From: Propionibacterium sp.
GTDB taxonomy: Bacteria; Actinomycetota; Actinomycetes; Propionibacteriales; Propionibacteriaceae
Length of the DNA stretch: 62,032 bases
Assembly (NCBI GenBank): GCA_012517965.1
Contig: JAAYTZ010000036.1
Span: forward strand, 1-62,032
Direction of reading: 5' to 3'
Positions 1 to 7,717 of this stretch are shown here, one piece after another (position 1 is the stretch's first letter; every line of letters starts with the position of its first letter). A program made the position numbers and the translations under genes. The notes below the pieces were generated by a model. That model had not been told where the DNA came from, did not search any database, and saw only the letters and a program-made list of their open reading frames with translations.

Positions 1-361
1 CCCAAGGATCGTGGAAATCCCGCTCAACCGGAGCGCCAACCCGGGAAACTGTCACACCCACCCGGCAGAATCAGACCTGCACGACGGTTTCAGCCCGCCC
101 CAACAACCACGTGGACCAAGCGCGAAACATCGAGGCTAGTGCGCTGACGACCGCATCCGCCCGAGTGACCAACTCGCTGACAGGAACACCCATTCCCCTC
201 ACCTCCGTACAGGAACCACCAGAGATGAGCAACGTAAGCCGACATGCCGTTATCCCGAGGAACCGCCGTACGCCACCCGTGTTGGCTAGGCGCGACACCC
301 AAGACTCGGGATAACGGAACCCTCCAGATAATCCTTCTTATCCCGAATTCGGGATAAGAAG
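1..361. other. Non-coding DNA with repeated inverted motif, upstream of broken istA
   Basis: No convincing gene is visible and the base composition is lower in GC than the core genome to the right. The only structure is a nine-base motif, TTATCCCGA, present four times as two inverted pairs (250-258 with 306-314, and 338-346 with 349-357). Similarity to IstA begins just after the second pair, so this stretch could be the end of another element that landed in or recombined with the IS21 copy. That origin is inference. Confidence 0.4.
247..317. repeat. 13-bp inverted repeat
   Basis: The arm at 247-259 reads CCGTTATCCCGAG and the arm at 305-317 is its exact reverse complement. They are separated by 45 bases. 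The arms share the core TTATCCCGA with the palindrome that follows at 332-363. Confidence 0.8.
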
Positions 362-363
362 GA
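332..363. repeat. Perfect 32-bp palindrome at the istA break point
   Basis: Sixteen bases on each side of position 347.5 pair perfectly. The core reads TTATCCCGAATTCGGGATAA, with an EcoRI site at the centre. The right arm runs into the first codons that resemble IstA. A palindrome without a loop is an unlikely terminator and more like a dimeric binding or recombination site, but I cannot name the protein. Confidence 0.8.
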
Positions 364-1282
364 CAAGCCGAAGGTCGAGCGGGCCGTGCAGTACGTCCGC
401 GGCAACTTCTGGGCCGGGGAGGTGTTCACCAGCCTTGAGGAAGCCCAACAACGCGCCACGGTGTGGTGCGCCGAGCGGGCCGGGATGCGGATCCACGGCA
501 CCCTGCAGGCCCGCCCGGCGGAGGTGTTCGACGCCCACGAGGCCGCCTGCCTGTTGCCCATCCCGCCCGCGTACGACGTGCCCGTGTTCAAGACCGTGAA
601 GGTCCACCGCGACTTCCACGTCGAGGTCGCCCGCGCCCTCTACTCGGTGCCCGGCGCCTACCTCGGCCACCAACTGGACGTCCGCGCCGACCGCGAACTG
701 GTCAAGCTGTACCACCGGGGCCGGCTGGTCAAGACCCACCCCCGCCAAGCGCCGGGGGGCCGGTCCACCGACCGAGCGGATCTGCCCGCAGAGAGGTCCG
801 GCTACGCGTTACGTGACCTGAACCGCCTGATCGGCACGTGCGCCGTCCACGGCGAAAACGTGGGCATCTACGCTGAACGGCTCCTGGACGACCCGCTGCC
901 GTGGACGCGGATGCGCGCGGTGTACCGGCTGCTTGGGCTGGTCCGCCGCTACGGCAACGGGCCGGTCGAAGCCGCCTGCTCCCGCGCCCTGGACCTCGAC
1001 GTGGTGTCGGTCACCAAGATCGCCTCCATGCTGGAGCGGGCCACCGAGGACACCCTGCCGCTGCTACCGACCGGCACCACCCCCGGCGGCCGGTTCGCCC
1101 GCCAACCCGCCGAGTTCGCCACCCGGCCGACGGCCTCCGCCCGTGACCGGACCGGCCCCGCTGCCATCCAGGCGACCACCCCTGCCAGTCACCGGACCAC
1201 CGCCGCCGGCGGTCCGGTCGCCACGTTGACCCTGGTCCGCGACGACGGACCCGACACCCTCTTCGAACAGGAGCACCGATGA
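362..1282 (+). pseudogene. istA: istA transposase, 5'-truncated
   Basis: This frame encodes about 306 residues of the C-terminal half of an IS21-type transposase. It opens with DKPKVERAVQYVRGNFWAG, a segment that in intact IstA lies just after the DDE catalytic domain, then runs through the beta-barrel-like C-terminal region. The N-terminal HTH and DDE core are absent, and no start codon with a ribosome site precedes the frame; the first GTG is at 386. The stop overlaps an ATG (1279-1282, ATGA), the usual istA-istB coupling. The gene is therefore a remnant truncated at the palindrome. Confidence 0.85.
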
Positions 1283-1364
1283 CCACCATGACCAGACCCC
1301 GGCGCCGGTCGACCCGGTCGGCGTCGACCTGACCCGCACCCTGCGCGCCCTGAAGCTGGGCGGC

Positions 1365-2081
1365 ATGGCCGACACCCTGCCCGAACGGCTCCACCTGGCC
1401 CGGCAGCAACAACTCGGCCACGCCGCGTTCCTCGAACTCGTCCTGTCCGACGAGGTCACCCGCCGCGAGGGCCGCTCCGCGGCCCTCCGCGCCGCCAAGG
1501 CCGGCCTGGACCCCACGATGCGGCTGGACACCTTCGACGACCAACCCGACCTCACCTACGACCGCACCCTGTGGTCCGACCTGACCACCCTGCGGTTCGC
1601 CGAAGCCGGCACCGGCGTCCTCATCCTGGGCCCCGTCGGCGTCGGCAAGACCCACCTCGCCACCGCGCTCGGGCACATCGCGATCCGGCGCCGGCTGACC
1701 GTCGGGTTCCACCGCGCCGACAAACTGTTCACCCGGCTCCGGGCGGCCCGGCTCGACAACACCCTCGAGGCCGAGCTCCGACGCCTGACCAGCATCGACC
1801 TGCTCATCATCGACGACTTCGCGCTGCGGGCCCTCGACGCCACCCAAACCAACGACTTCTACGAGATCGTCGTCGAACGCCACCGCCGCGCCAGCACCAT
1901 CTGGGTGTCGAACCGGGAACCCGCCGAATGGCTCGGGCTGACCACCGACGCCCTCCTCGCCCAATCCGCCATCGACCGACTCACCTCAGGCGCGCACACC
2001 CTCGTCGTCGAAGGCCCCTCCTACCGCCAACGCGGGCGCGTCACCGTTGACCCCAGAAACGAGGTCCGCCATGCTCGATAA
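1365..2081 (+). CDS. istB: IstB-like AAA+ transposition helper ATPase (damaged start)
   Basis: IstB is the ATPase that recruits and activates the IstA transposase in IS21 elements. The 238-residue frame has Walker A GPVGVGKT (residues about 89-96), Walker B LLIIDD (about 146-151) and a DnaC-like AAA+ layout. Family members usually begin about 25 to 30 residues earlier. That missing part is present upstream in the same frame (codons for APVDPVGVDLTRTLRALKLGG) but has no start codon. The natural ATG at 1279, which overlaps the istA stop, reads MTTMT and is then out of frame. A small indel near 1294 would restore it, so the first ATG in frame is internal and the protein is probably truncated or non-functional. 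Confidence 0.8.
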   Translation: MADTLPERLHLARQQQLGHAAFLELVLSDEVTRREGRSAALRAAKAGLDPTMRLDTFDDQPDLTYDRTLWSDLTTLRFAEAGTGVLILGPVGVGKTHLATALGHIAIRRRLTVGFHRADKLFTRLRAARLDNTLEAELRRLTSIDLLIIDDFALRALDATQTNDFYEIVVERHRRASTIWVSNREPAEWLGLTTDALLAQSAIDRLTSGAHTLVVEGPSYRQRGRVTVDPRNEVRHAR

Positions 2082-2090
2082 CACTTCCAA

Positions 2091-2142
2091 GTGGTCCCAT
2101 GCTCGTGGCAACACGGTGGTCCCATCACGCTGGCAAGCGACA
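2091..2142 (+). repeat. IS21 right-end tandem repeats
   Basis: GTGGTCCCAT occurs at 2091-2100 and again at 2116-2125, a 25-base period. Each copy is followed by a similar tail ending in GGCAA. Multiple transposase-binding repeats inside the ends are typical of IS21 elements. Confidence 0.65.
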
Positions 2143-2185
2143 GATGGCCCGGGGCGGAGAGTGGGATGCTGGGCCGGGGGGTGCG

Positions 2186-3296
2186 GTGCGCAACCTAGCG
2201 ATCGAACGGCTTAGCGCGGACGACCTGGTGTCGTTCGCCGAGGACTGTGGTGCGGTCCCGCTGCAGGTTGGGCTTGTGGTGATGCTGGACGCCGCCACCC
2301 CCCCGGCACCCCCGAAGACCCCCTCGACGCCGGGGGACTGATCGTGCGGGCACTCGAGGCCCGACTCGCCGGCATCAGGCGCATGCGGCAGCGGCTGGTT
2401 CGGCCGCCCGTGTACTTGGGGCGTCGTATTGGGTAGACGATGCCCGCTTCGACATCGCCCGGCACGTCGAGGTCGTCGAGCGCGCCGGGGGCCTGGACGC
2501 CGTGTTGGCGGTCGCCGATGACCTGGTCGCCACCCGCCTGCCCTGGGATCGCCCCCTGTGGGCGGCGCGAGTGATCGTGGGGTTGGACGGGGGCACGGCC
2601 GCGGTGACGTTCGCCGCACACCACGTCATGGCTGACGGCGTGGCCGGCCTGGAACTGCTGCGCCGTCTGGCGGACGGCCCACCGCTGCCGCCCGACCCCG
2701 ACTTCCCGCGCCCGGCGCCGACCCGGCACCGACTGTTGGCCGACGCGTTGCGGGGCTGGGCGAGGGCGGTGCGGCTGCTGCCGGTCGTCGCTGGCCACGC
2801 CTTGGAGGGGCTGGCGATCGTGCGCGCCACCCGGCAGCCGCCGATCGCTCCCTCCTCACTCAACCGACCGACCGGCGCGACCCGCCGAACGGTGGTCCTC
2901 ACCCGCGATCTGCCCCCACTGCGGGCGGCCGCCCACGCCGCCGGCGGCACGGTCCACGACGTGGCGCTCACCGCGCTCGGCGCGACCCTCGGCGGCCTGC
3001 TGGCGGCGCGGGGGGAGCACGTCGACGAGTTCGTGTTCTCGGTGGTGTTCTCGACCCGCACCCCGGACGCCGCCGCCTCCGCCGGCAACGGGGCCGGGTT
3101 GATCGCCATCGCGGTGCCCGCCACGGGGACGCCGCAGGCAAGGTTCCGCACCGTGGTGGCGCGCACACGGGTGGCCAAGAGCCAGCCCCGGGTCGCTGCC
3201 AACACCGTCCTCGGGGCGGCCGTCCGCGCGATGGGGGCGCTCCGGCTGTTCCACTGGTTCAGCCTGCACCAGCGCGTCGTGCACACCTTCGATTGA
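2186..3296 (+). pseudogene. Wax ester synthase / diacylglycerol acyltransferase (WS/DGAT) pseudogene
   Basis: WS/DGAT enzymes join acyl-CoA to alcohols or diacylglycerol to make storage lipid. The start is seen as IERLSADDLVSFAEDCGAVP in one frame. The text moves to a second frame at a C7 tract (2298-2304), giving LDAGGLIVRALEARLAGIRR, and to a third at a GGGG tract (2418-2421), giving YWVDDARFDIARHVEVVE. The last frame then stays open to 3296 and carries the catalytic HHxxxDG motif as HHVMADG. The C-terminus stops at VVHTFD, well short of the usual 450 or so residues, where the sequence joins a toxin fragment. Two frameshifts plus truncation make this a clear pseudogene. Confidence 0.82.
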
Positions 3297-3524
3297 GTCA
3301 CGATCGCGCCGATCACCTCCACCATCAAGGGCCCCTCCAGCGAGGTTCCTGTCGGACCTGCCAACGGCCTCGACCACGACGGCGTGATCTCCCTCGACGA
3401 GGTCGTCACCGCTCCAACCAAGCTGCCCGGCCGGACTGTCGGTTTCCTGACCAACGCCCAACAGACCGAACTCGCCCGGGCGGTCGTCCTGGCCGACGAG
3501 CTCGACATCCCGCTGCTCGATTGA
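3297..3524 (+). pseudogene. MazF/PemK-family toxin remnant (N-terminus missing)
   Basis: Directly after the stop that ends the WS/DGAT frame, 75 codons read VTIAPITSTIKGPSSEVPVG and continue through GVISLDEVVTAPTKLPGRTVG to a natural stop. This matches the central and C-terminal part of MazF/PemK endoribonucleases, where the VxPITST and SEVP segments are conserved. The N-terminal strand with the usual GDIWxxDL motif and any start codon are gone, and no antitoxin frame is seen beside it. It is a deletion fusion between two unrelated genes and should encode no active toxin. Confidence 0.8.
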
Positions 3525-3647
3525 CGCACCCGACAAGTCGCACCGATCACACCGTGCGCGGCAGAACAGGGCGTGCGCTCGGGTCCCACCCAGCCGCCAG
3601 GCCACCCTCGCGCACCCTGCGGCATGAGCGAATATGACGCGTTGCGT

Positions 3648-3653
3648 TATAGT
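3648..3653 (+). promoter_or_regulatory. -10 element of higBA, leaderless
   Basis: TATAGT ends six bases before the GTG start of higB and there is no Shine-Dalgarno sequence, so transcription should begin at or next to the start codon. Confidence 0.6.
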
Positions 3654-3659
3654 GGGTGA

Positions 3660-3941
3660 GTGATCAGATCCTTCCGGGACCCGGCAACCGAACGGCTCTG
3701 GTCACGACAACGAGTCAAGACCATCGACCCACGGATCGAACGGGTCGCCCTGCGGAAGCTGGTCATGCTGGACGCCGCCGAGATCCTGGAGGATCTGCGA
3801 GTTCCTCCCGGGAACCGCCTTGAGGCACTCCACGGGGACCGCGCCGGGCAGCACAGCATCCGGATCAACCAGCAATGGCGGATCTGCTTCACCTGGACCG
3901 ACGCCGGACCGGCCGACGTCGAGATCGTCGACTACCACTGA
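3660..3941 (+). CDS. higB: HigB-type RelE-superfamily toxin
   Basis: The 93-residue protein has the HigB layout: MIRSFRDPATERLW at the start, a conserved basic helix, then GNRLEALHGDRAGQHSIRIN and QWRICFTWTDAGPADVEIVDYH. HigB toxins cleave mRNA on the translating ribosome. The GTG start is chosen because it begins the conserved RSFxDxxTE segment and lies six bases after a -10 element. The antitoxin gene follows 13 bases after the stop. The toxin-first order is the usual one for higBA, unlike most toxin-antitoxin pairs. The frame is full length with no visible damage, in contrast to the broken toxin gene just upstream. Confidence 0.9.
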   Translation: MIRSFRDPATERLWSRQRVKTIDPRIERVALRKLVMLDAAEILEDLRVPPGNRLEALHGDRAGQHSIRINQQWRICFTWTDAGPADVEIVDYH

Positions 3942-3954
3942 GGAGGTGCCACCC

Positions 3955-4248
3955 ATGACCACCATTCCCCCGATCCATCCGGGCGAGGTCCTGATGGAGG
4001 AGTTCCTGGAACCGCTCCAGGTCAGCCAGAACCGGCTCGCCGTCGCGATCGGCGTGCCCCCGCGGCGGATCAACGAGATCGTCCACGGCAAGCGGCGCAT
4101 CACCGCCGACACCGCGCTCCGGTTGGCTCGCTACTTCGGCACCACCGACCGGTTCTGGCTCAACCTGCAGACCCGCTTCGACCTTGAGGTCGAGAAGGAC
4201 CACCTCGGTAGCACGCTCGACCGGATCGAGCCCCTCCAAGCCGTGTGA
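3955..4248 (+). CDS. higA: HigA-type XRE-family antitoxin
   Basis: The 97-residue protein starts MTTIPPIHPGEVLMEEFLEP, the typical HigA/VapI opening, and has a helix-turn-helix over residues about 20-60 (SQNRLAVAIGVPPRRINEIV followed by GKRRITADTALRLARYFG). It should bind and neutralise HigB and repress the shared promoter. The ATG is chosen because AGGAGGTG at 3941-3948 sits seven bases before it; earlier codons in the same frame lie inside higB. The contrast between a leaderless toxin start and a strong ribosome site for the antitoxin would favour antitoxin synthesis from the same transcript; that is inference. Confidence 0.92.
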   Translation: MTTIPPIHPGEVLMEEFLEPLQVSQNRLAVAIGVPPRRINEIVHGKRRITADTALRLARYFGTTDRFWLNLQTRFDLEVEKDHLGSTLDRIEPLQAV

Positions 4249-4823
4249 GTTCCCGGGAGCGCATTTCCGGACGTTCGCGTGGGGGTCGTGGGCGTCGTGG
4301 AGTTCGCGGGTCGATGTTGCGTTCTACGCTCGCCGTGATGTTCAACCCTTGGAGGAGCCAGCTTGATGGCAGACGTCGGCCAGCGACTGGAGATGCGGAC
4401 CCGTGGTGAAGGTCGCGCGCACCCTCGGTCTACGCGTCCACTTCGAATCTGTCGCATAGACCTCACCGCAGCATTTGAGGATGTCCCCCTTCGAACGGCA
4501 TACAACTCTTGATCTTGCTCGGCCGGGTCGACCGGGTGCCTGCGGGTGTTGCGCCACCCAGACTCGCTACCCCGCCACCAACCTGAAGCTCCGCTCCCAC
4601 GTCACAACCGAGCACTGACCTTTCAGCAATGACCTCGCTACGTCAGGAGGCCTCCCGGCAGCGACGGTAATCACCGGCCCGCGCCACGCCCTCGACCGGC
4701 TGGCGGCCGCCGAACGCCGAGCCATCCGAGACGAGCTCGACGAGATCGACGCGAGAACACGCCCCAGGACCCAACGTCCACCTCATGGGGCAAGTGCGAA
4801 CGGTCACAACCGTCGGCGCGTGC
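4249..4823. other. Gene-poor stretch with decayed coding traces
   Basis: No intact gene is supported. A short segment from about 4682 has protein-like composition (HALDRLAAAERRAIRDELDE) but no start or end. It lies just before the excisionase-like remnant in another frame and may be part of the same decayed gene. The rest shows nothing I can recognise. Confidence 0.4.
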
Positions 4824-4955
4824 GTGACTCTCAAGAACCTCATCAGCACCGGCGAGATCACGGCGTATCGCGTCGGACGTCGCATCCTCCTCGTCGACGG
4901 ACGCGACGTCGATCGGATCACGCTCGGCAGCCCCCGCTCACACCACCCCGGCTGA
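4824..4955 (+). pseudogene. Excisionase / MerR-like DNA-binding remnant
   Basis: Forty-three codons read LKNLISTGEITAYRVGRR and ILLVDGRDVDRI. This matches the second helix and wing of the small excisionase-type winged-helix domain (xRxLIxxGxLxAYRVGRR...IxxxDLDxx). The first helix is missing or scrambled (GACVTLKN), and no good start is present. Excisionases accompany integrases, and this one lies about 265 bases from the 3' end of a tRNA gene, the usual target of tyrosine integrases. It is probably the last trace of an integrated element. Confidence 0.6.
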
Positions 4956-4974
4956 ACACTCGACGCAGACCGAA

Positions 4975-5000
4975 GGGCCCCGGCCGCCTGGCCGGGGCCC
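4975..5000 (+). terminator. Hairpin terminator after the excisionase remnant
   Basis: Arms GGGCCCCGGCC (4975-4985) and GGCCGGGGCCC (4990-5000) pair perfectly over 11 bases around a four-base loop. They lie 20 bases after the stop of the remnant. The U tract is poor, as is common in high-GC actinobacteria. Confidence 0.65.
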
Positions 5001-5219
5001 TCTCGCGTCCCCCGGGGAGGCTGGTACGCCGGGCCTGCGTCGCGGGGATGCCTCGCCGAACCCGGTTGACTCCCCGGGCCTCCCACCGGGCAGTTGCTAA
5101 GACACGGACGCCCTCGGCGGCAGAGCCGGCGAGACTCACCAATGCACGTACGATGCACGAATCGCCGAGAAGCTGTTCGCTGCAGGACATTGAGCCTAGT
5201 CAGCACGGCAATCACGGGG
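5001..5219. other. Junction between decayed island and tRNA gene
   Basis: No gene or repeat of the tRNA 3' end is visible here. If the region to the left entered through the tRNA gene, this is where the attachment site would lie. Confidence 0.3.
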
Positions 5220-5300
5220 TGCCGGAGAAGGGATTCGAACCCTCACACCTCGCGGTACGGGTACCTAAAACCCGCGTGTCTGCCATTCCACCACTCCGGC
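5220..5300 (-). tRNA. tRNA-Leu (anticodon UAG)
   Basis: On the minus strand the gene opens GCCGGAGTGGTGGAATGGCA and closes with CTCCGGC plus an A at position 73. The seven-base acceptor stem GCCGGAG/CTCCGGC is perfect, the T arm has GGTTCGAATCC, and the anticodon stem CGGGT/ACCCG encloses TTTAGGT, which gives anticodon UAG. The length of 81 with a variable arm is right for a type II leucine tRNA. CCA is not encoded. The gene lies 12 bases after the stop of the polymerase IV gene on the same strand, and its 3' end faces the decayed mobile region. Confidence 0.93.
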
Positions 5301-5312
5301 CTTCCGCCCAGT

Positions 5313-6641
5313 CTAGAGAGCCGATTCCGTCTCACCGCAGCGCGTCGTCAGGGCCGGATCATCGACGGCGAACGTCCGCACCGGCCCCGGCGGCGTGTCG
5401 CGCGTCTCGAACCGGACCGTCACCCGCCCCAGGCCCGACCCCCACACCCAGCCGGGCCCGAGGTCGGCGTGGACGACGTCAGCGCCGGACACGAACCGCT
5501 GCCGCTCCCGCAGCCGCCCCCCGGACGCCGCCGGTGCGGCCTGGCGCTCCTCCACCACCGGTCCGGCGGCCGGCAGGTCGAACAACTCCTCCTGCGCCAC
5601 CTCCGTGAACGACGCGACGCCGACGCCCAAGAGCCGGACGCCCGCGGTCAGGTCCAGCCCGAACACGAGTTCGCGGGCGATGCGGGCGATGACGTCGGGC
5701 CGGTCGGTCGCCCCGTGGAGGGTCTGGCTGCGGGTGAAGGTGGTGAAGTCCGGGTGACGCACCTTGACGCTGATGGTTTTGGCGAAGAGGCCCGCGCGGC
5801 TCAGGCGGGCCGCCACGACCGCGGCGTCCCGCTCGATCAGGACCGCGATCTCGGCCGCCTCGGTGAGGTCCCGCTCGAAGGTGTCCTCCACCGAGATGGA
5901 CTTGGTCTCCCGCTCCGCGACGACCGGCCGGTCGTCGCGGGCGAACGCCAGCCGCGCCAGCCCCTCGCCGGCGGCCCGACCCAGCTCGCGGACCAGTTCG
6001 CGCTCGCTGAGCGCCTGCACGTCGGCGACCGTCCGGACGCCGAGGCGGGCCAGCTTCTCCATCGTGGCCGGCCCCACCCCCGGGATCGCCCGCGCCGGCA
6101 ACGGCCGGATCGTCGCCACCTCGGTGCCGGGTTCGACGAGTCGGACGCCGTCCGGCTTGGCCAGCTCGGAGGCCACCTTCGCGATGAACTTGCTGGACCC
6201 CAGGCCGACGGACGCCGTCAGCCCGCCGGTCGCCTCGACGACGTCGGCCCGGAGCCGTTGGGCCAGGGCCAGCAGCTCCTGCGGTGCGAGGCTGCGGTCG
6301 ACGGCGGCCAGGTCGACGAACGCCTCGTCGAGGCTGAGCGGTTCGACGAGCGGCGACAGCCGGCCCAGCAGCCCCAGCACGATCCCGGACGCCTCCCGGT
6401 ACGCCTCGAACCGCCCCGCCAGGAACGCCGCCTGAGGGCAACGGCGCCGCGCCTCGTGCATCGGCATCGCCGACCCGACCCCGAACCTGCGTGCCTCGTA
6501 GGACGCCGTCGACACCACCCCGCGCGGCCCGAGCCCGCCTACGATGACGGGCTTTCCGCGCAGCGACGGCTTGTCGCGCTGCTCGACCGACGCGAAGAAC
6601 GCATCCAGGTCGAGGTGCAGGATGCTGGCCGTCGAGCGCAC
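5313..6641 (-). CDS. dinB: DNA polymerase IV (Y family)
   Basis: The 442-residue protein is a lesion-bypass DNA polymerase. It starts MRSTASILHLDLDAFFASVE, with the first metal-binding Asp at 11 and a Phe steric gate at 16. The second acidic pair is in PLSLDEAFVD near residues 105-106. The helix-hairpin-helix GVGPATMEKLARLGV and the little-finger domain follow. The C-terminus adds roughly 70 residues after the little finger (RLLGVGVASFTEVAQEELFD and beyond) but ends without an obvious beta-clamp motif. The GTG start is set by a -10 element six bases upstream; the longer open frame extends into the divergent gene and is not used. No LexA box was seen. Confidence 0.93.
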   Translation of the reverse strand: MRSTASILHLDLDAFFASVEQRDKPSLRGKPVIVGGLGPRGVVSTASYEARRFGVGSAMPMHEARRRCPQAAFLAGRFEAYREASGIVLGLLGRLSPLVEPLSLDEAFVDLAAVDRSLAPQELLALAQRLRADVVEATGGLTASVGLGSSKFIAKVASELAKPDGVRLVEPGTEVATIRPLPARAIPGVGPATMEKLARLGVRTVADVQALSERELVRELGRAAGEGLARLAFARDDRPVVAERETKSISVEDTFERDLTEAAEIAVLIERDAAVVAARLSRAGLFAKTISVKVRHPDFTTFTRSQTLHGATDRPDVIARIARELVFGLDLTAGVRLLGVGVASFTEVAQEELFDLPAAGPVVEERQAAPAASGGRLRERQRFVSGADVVHADLGPGWVWGSGLGRVTVRFETRDTPPGPVRTFAVDDPALTTRCGETESAL

Positions 6642-6647
6642 CCCACG

Positions 6648-6653
6648 AGCGTA
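6648..6653 (-). promoter_or_regulatory. -10 element of dinB, leaderless
   Basis: On the minus strand TACGCT lies six bases before the GTG start, with no ribosome-binding site between. Confidence 0.55.
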
Positions 6654-6680
6654 GAGGAGCCCCGACGCGGGACGCCGTGC

Positions 6681-6686
6681 CAGGAT
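6681..6686 (+). promoter_or_regulatory. Possible -10 element of the DinB-fold gene
   Basis: CAGGAT ends six bases before the ATG. The first base departs from the TANNNT pattern, so the call is weaker than for its neighbours. Confidence 0.4.
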
Positions 6687-6692
6687 CGCCCC

Positions 6693-7214
6693 ATGAACGC
6701 CAACGAGATCCTCATCGACGCCGCCCGGCGCCCGGTGCACGCCGCCGAGCAGGTGCTGGCCGGCATCGACCCCGACACCCTGCACGCGCTCCCGGACGGC
6801 CGTGGCAACTCGATCGCCTGGTTGCTGTGGCATGCCGCCCGCCAGCAGGACGCCCAGGTCGCCCACCTCGGCGGCACCGAGCAGGTCTGGGTGACCGGCG
6901 GCTGGGCCGAGCGGCTCGGCGTCGACCGCGGTCCCCGCGCGATCGGGTTCGGCGACAGCCTGGAGGAGGTGGCGGCCCTGCGGGTGGCGGAGCCGCGGCT
7001 CCTGCACGACTACCTGGCCGCCGTGGTGGAGTCCGTGGTCGGCTACATCGGCGGGCTGACCGAGGACGAACTCGGCGAGGTGATCGACACCTCCTGGGAC
7101 CCGCCGGTGACCCGCGGCGTCCGGCTCGTCAGCACGATCGACGACGCCGCCGTCCACGTCGGCCAGGCGGCCTACGCCCGCGGCCTGCTCGCCGGGTGGC
7201 GGATCGGCTACTGA
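6693..7214 (+). CDS. DinB-fold (DUF664) protein, mycothiol-transferase-like
   Basis: Despite the fold name this is unrelated to the polymerase next door. The 173-residue protein is a four-helix bundle of the DinB/YfiT superfamily, many actinobacterial members of which transfer mycothiol to electrophiles or isomerise metabolites. The metal-site histidines expected for the fold appear as WLLWHAARQQDAQ and DDAAVHVGQAAYARG. The second helix motif GNSIAWLLWHAAR is typical. The substrate cannot be told. Transcription diverges from dinB, and the 3' end overlaps the end of folA by seven bases in convergent orientation. Confidence 0.82.
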   Translation: MNANEILIDAARRPVHAAEQVLAGIDPDTLHALPDGRGNSIAWLLWHAARQQDAQVAHLGGTEQVWVTGGWAERLGVDRGPRAIGFGDSLEEVAALRVAEPRLLHDYLAAVVESVVGYIGGLTEDELGEVIDTSWDPPVTRGVRLVSTIDDAAVHVGQAAYARGLLAGWRIGY

Positions 7215-7717
7215 CGCTCCGGCAGCGGCCGGGCCACCGAGCGGCGGCGGTAGCCGACGAAGTCGAACTCCGGGCCCGGCTGCCGCCGCACCTCGGCCCA
7301 CTCGGCGGGGTCGACGACGGGGAAGCGGACGTCGCCGGCGGCGTCCGCGTGCACCTCGGTGAGGTCGAGCGCGGTCAGGTACGGCCAGGCCTGCTGGTAG
7401 ATCGTGCCCCCGCCGGCGACGTAGACGATGTCGTCGAGGGCGGCGGCGACGCTCAGGGCCTCGGCCACCGAGCCGACGACGCGGGCGTCCGCGCCCTCGG
7501 GGACGACCACCCGCCCGGGGTGCCGGGTCACGACGATCGTCGTGCGGCCGGGCAGGTAGCGCCCGATCGCGTCCACGGTGCGCCGCCCCATGACGAGCGG
7601 GTGGCCGAGCGTCACAGCCTTGAACCGCCGCCAGTCCTCGACGAACGAGAACGGCTGCCCGGCGCCGTCCCCGATGACGCCGTTGCGGGCGACCAGGGCG
7701 ATCGCGATGACCTCCAT
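7208..7717 (-). CDS. folA: Dihydrofolate reductase
   Basis: This enzyme reduces dihydrofolate to tetrahydrofolate with NADPH and regenerates the folate spent by thymidylate synthase, whose gene is in the same chain. The 169 residues show MEVIAIALVARNGVIGDG at the start, the acidic active-site residue in SFVEDWRRFK (about Asp28), VMGRRTVDAIGR and the cofactor loop VAGGGTIYQQAW. The usual Pro-Trp before the acidic residue is replaced by Pro-Phe. The start overlaps the stop of the upstream hydrolase by one base, so translation is probably coupled. Confidence 0.93.
   Translation of the reverse strand: MEVIAIALVARNGVIGDGAGQPFSFVEDWRRFKAVTLGHPLVMGRRTVDAIGRYLPGRTTIVVTRHPGRVVVPEGADARVVGSVAEALSVAAALDDIVYVAGGGTIYQQAWPYLTALDLTEVHADAAGDVRFPVVDPAEWAEVRRQPGPEFDFVGYRRRSVARPLPERQ

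Larger units (their letters stand above)
362..2142 (+). mobile_element. IS21-family insertion sequence remnant
   Basis: The element has the istA-istB order typical of IS21, with the two genes in the usual tight arrangement. The left part, including the terminal repeat, the HTH and the DDE catalytic core of the transposase, is missing. The right end is recognisable: two copies of GTGGTCCCAT (2091-2100 and 2116-2125), each followed by a related GC-rich tail ending in GGCAA, lie beyond istB. The outermost bases ending in ...AAGCGACA at 2142 are a plausible terminus. With the left half gone and istB damaged, the copy cannot move by itself. Confidence 0.75.

Noticed and set aside
71-314. Small open frames on both strands in the first 300 bases
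   Set aside because: None has a ribosome site, leaderless promoter spacing or protein-like conservation that I can recognise.
332-363. Reading the 32-base palindrome as a transcription terminator
   Set aside because: It has no loop and no U tract, and its core is repeated as separate arms nearby, which fits a binding site better.
5094-7214. A 706-codon plus-strand open frame over the polymerase IV gene
   Set aside because: It is antisense to a clear dinB gene, has runs of Arg/Pro/Gly from third-position GC bias, and crosses the tRNA. Only its last 174 codons are a real gene.
6693-7214. Naming this gene as a second DNA polymerase IV because of the DinB fold name
   Set aside because: It is a small helical-bundle protein with no polymerase motif; the shared name is historical.
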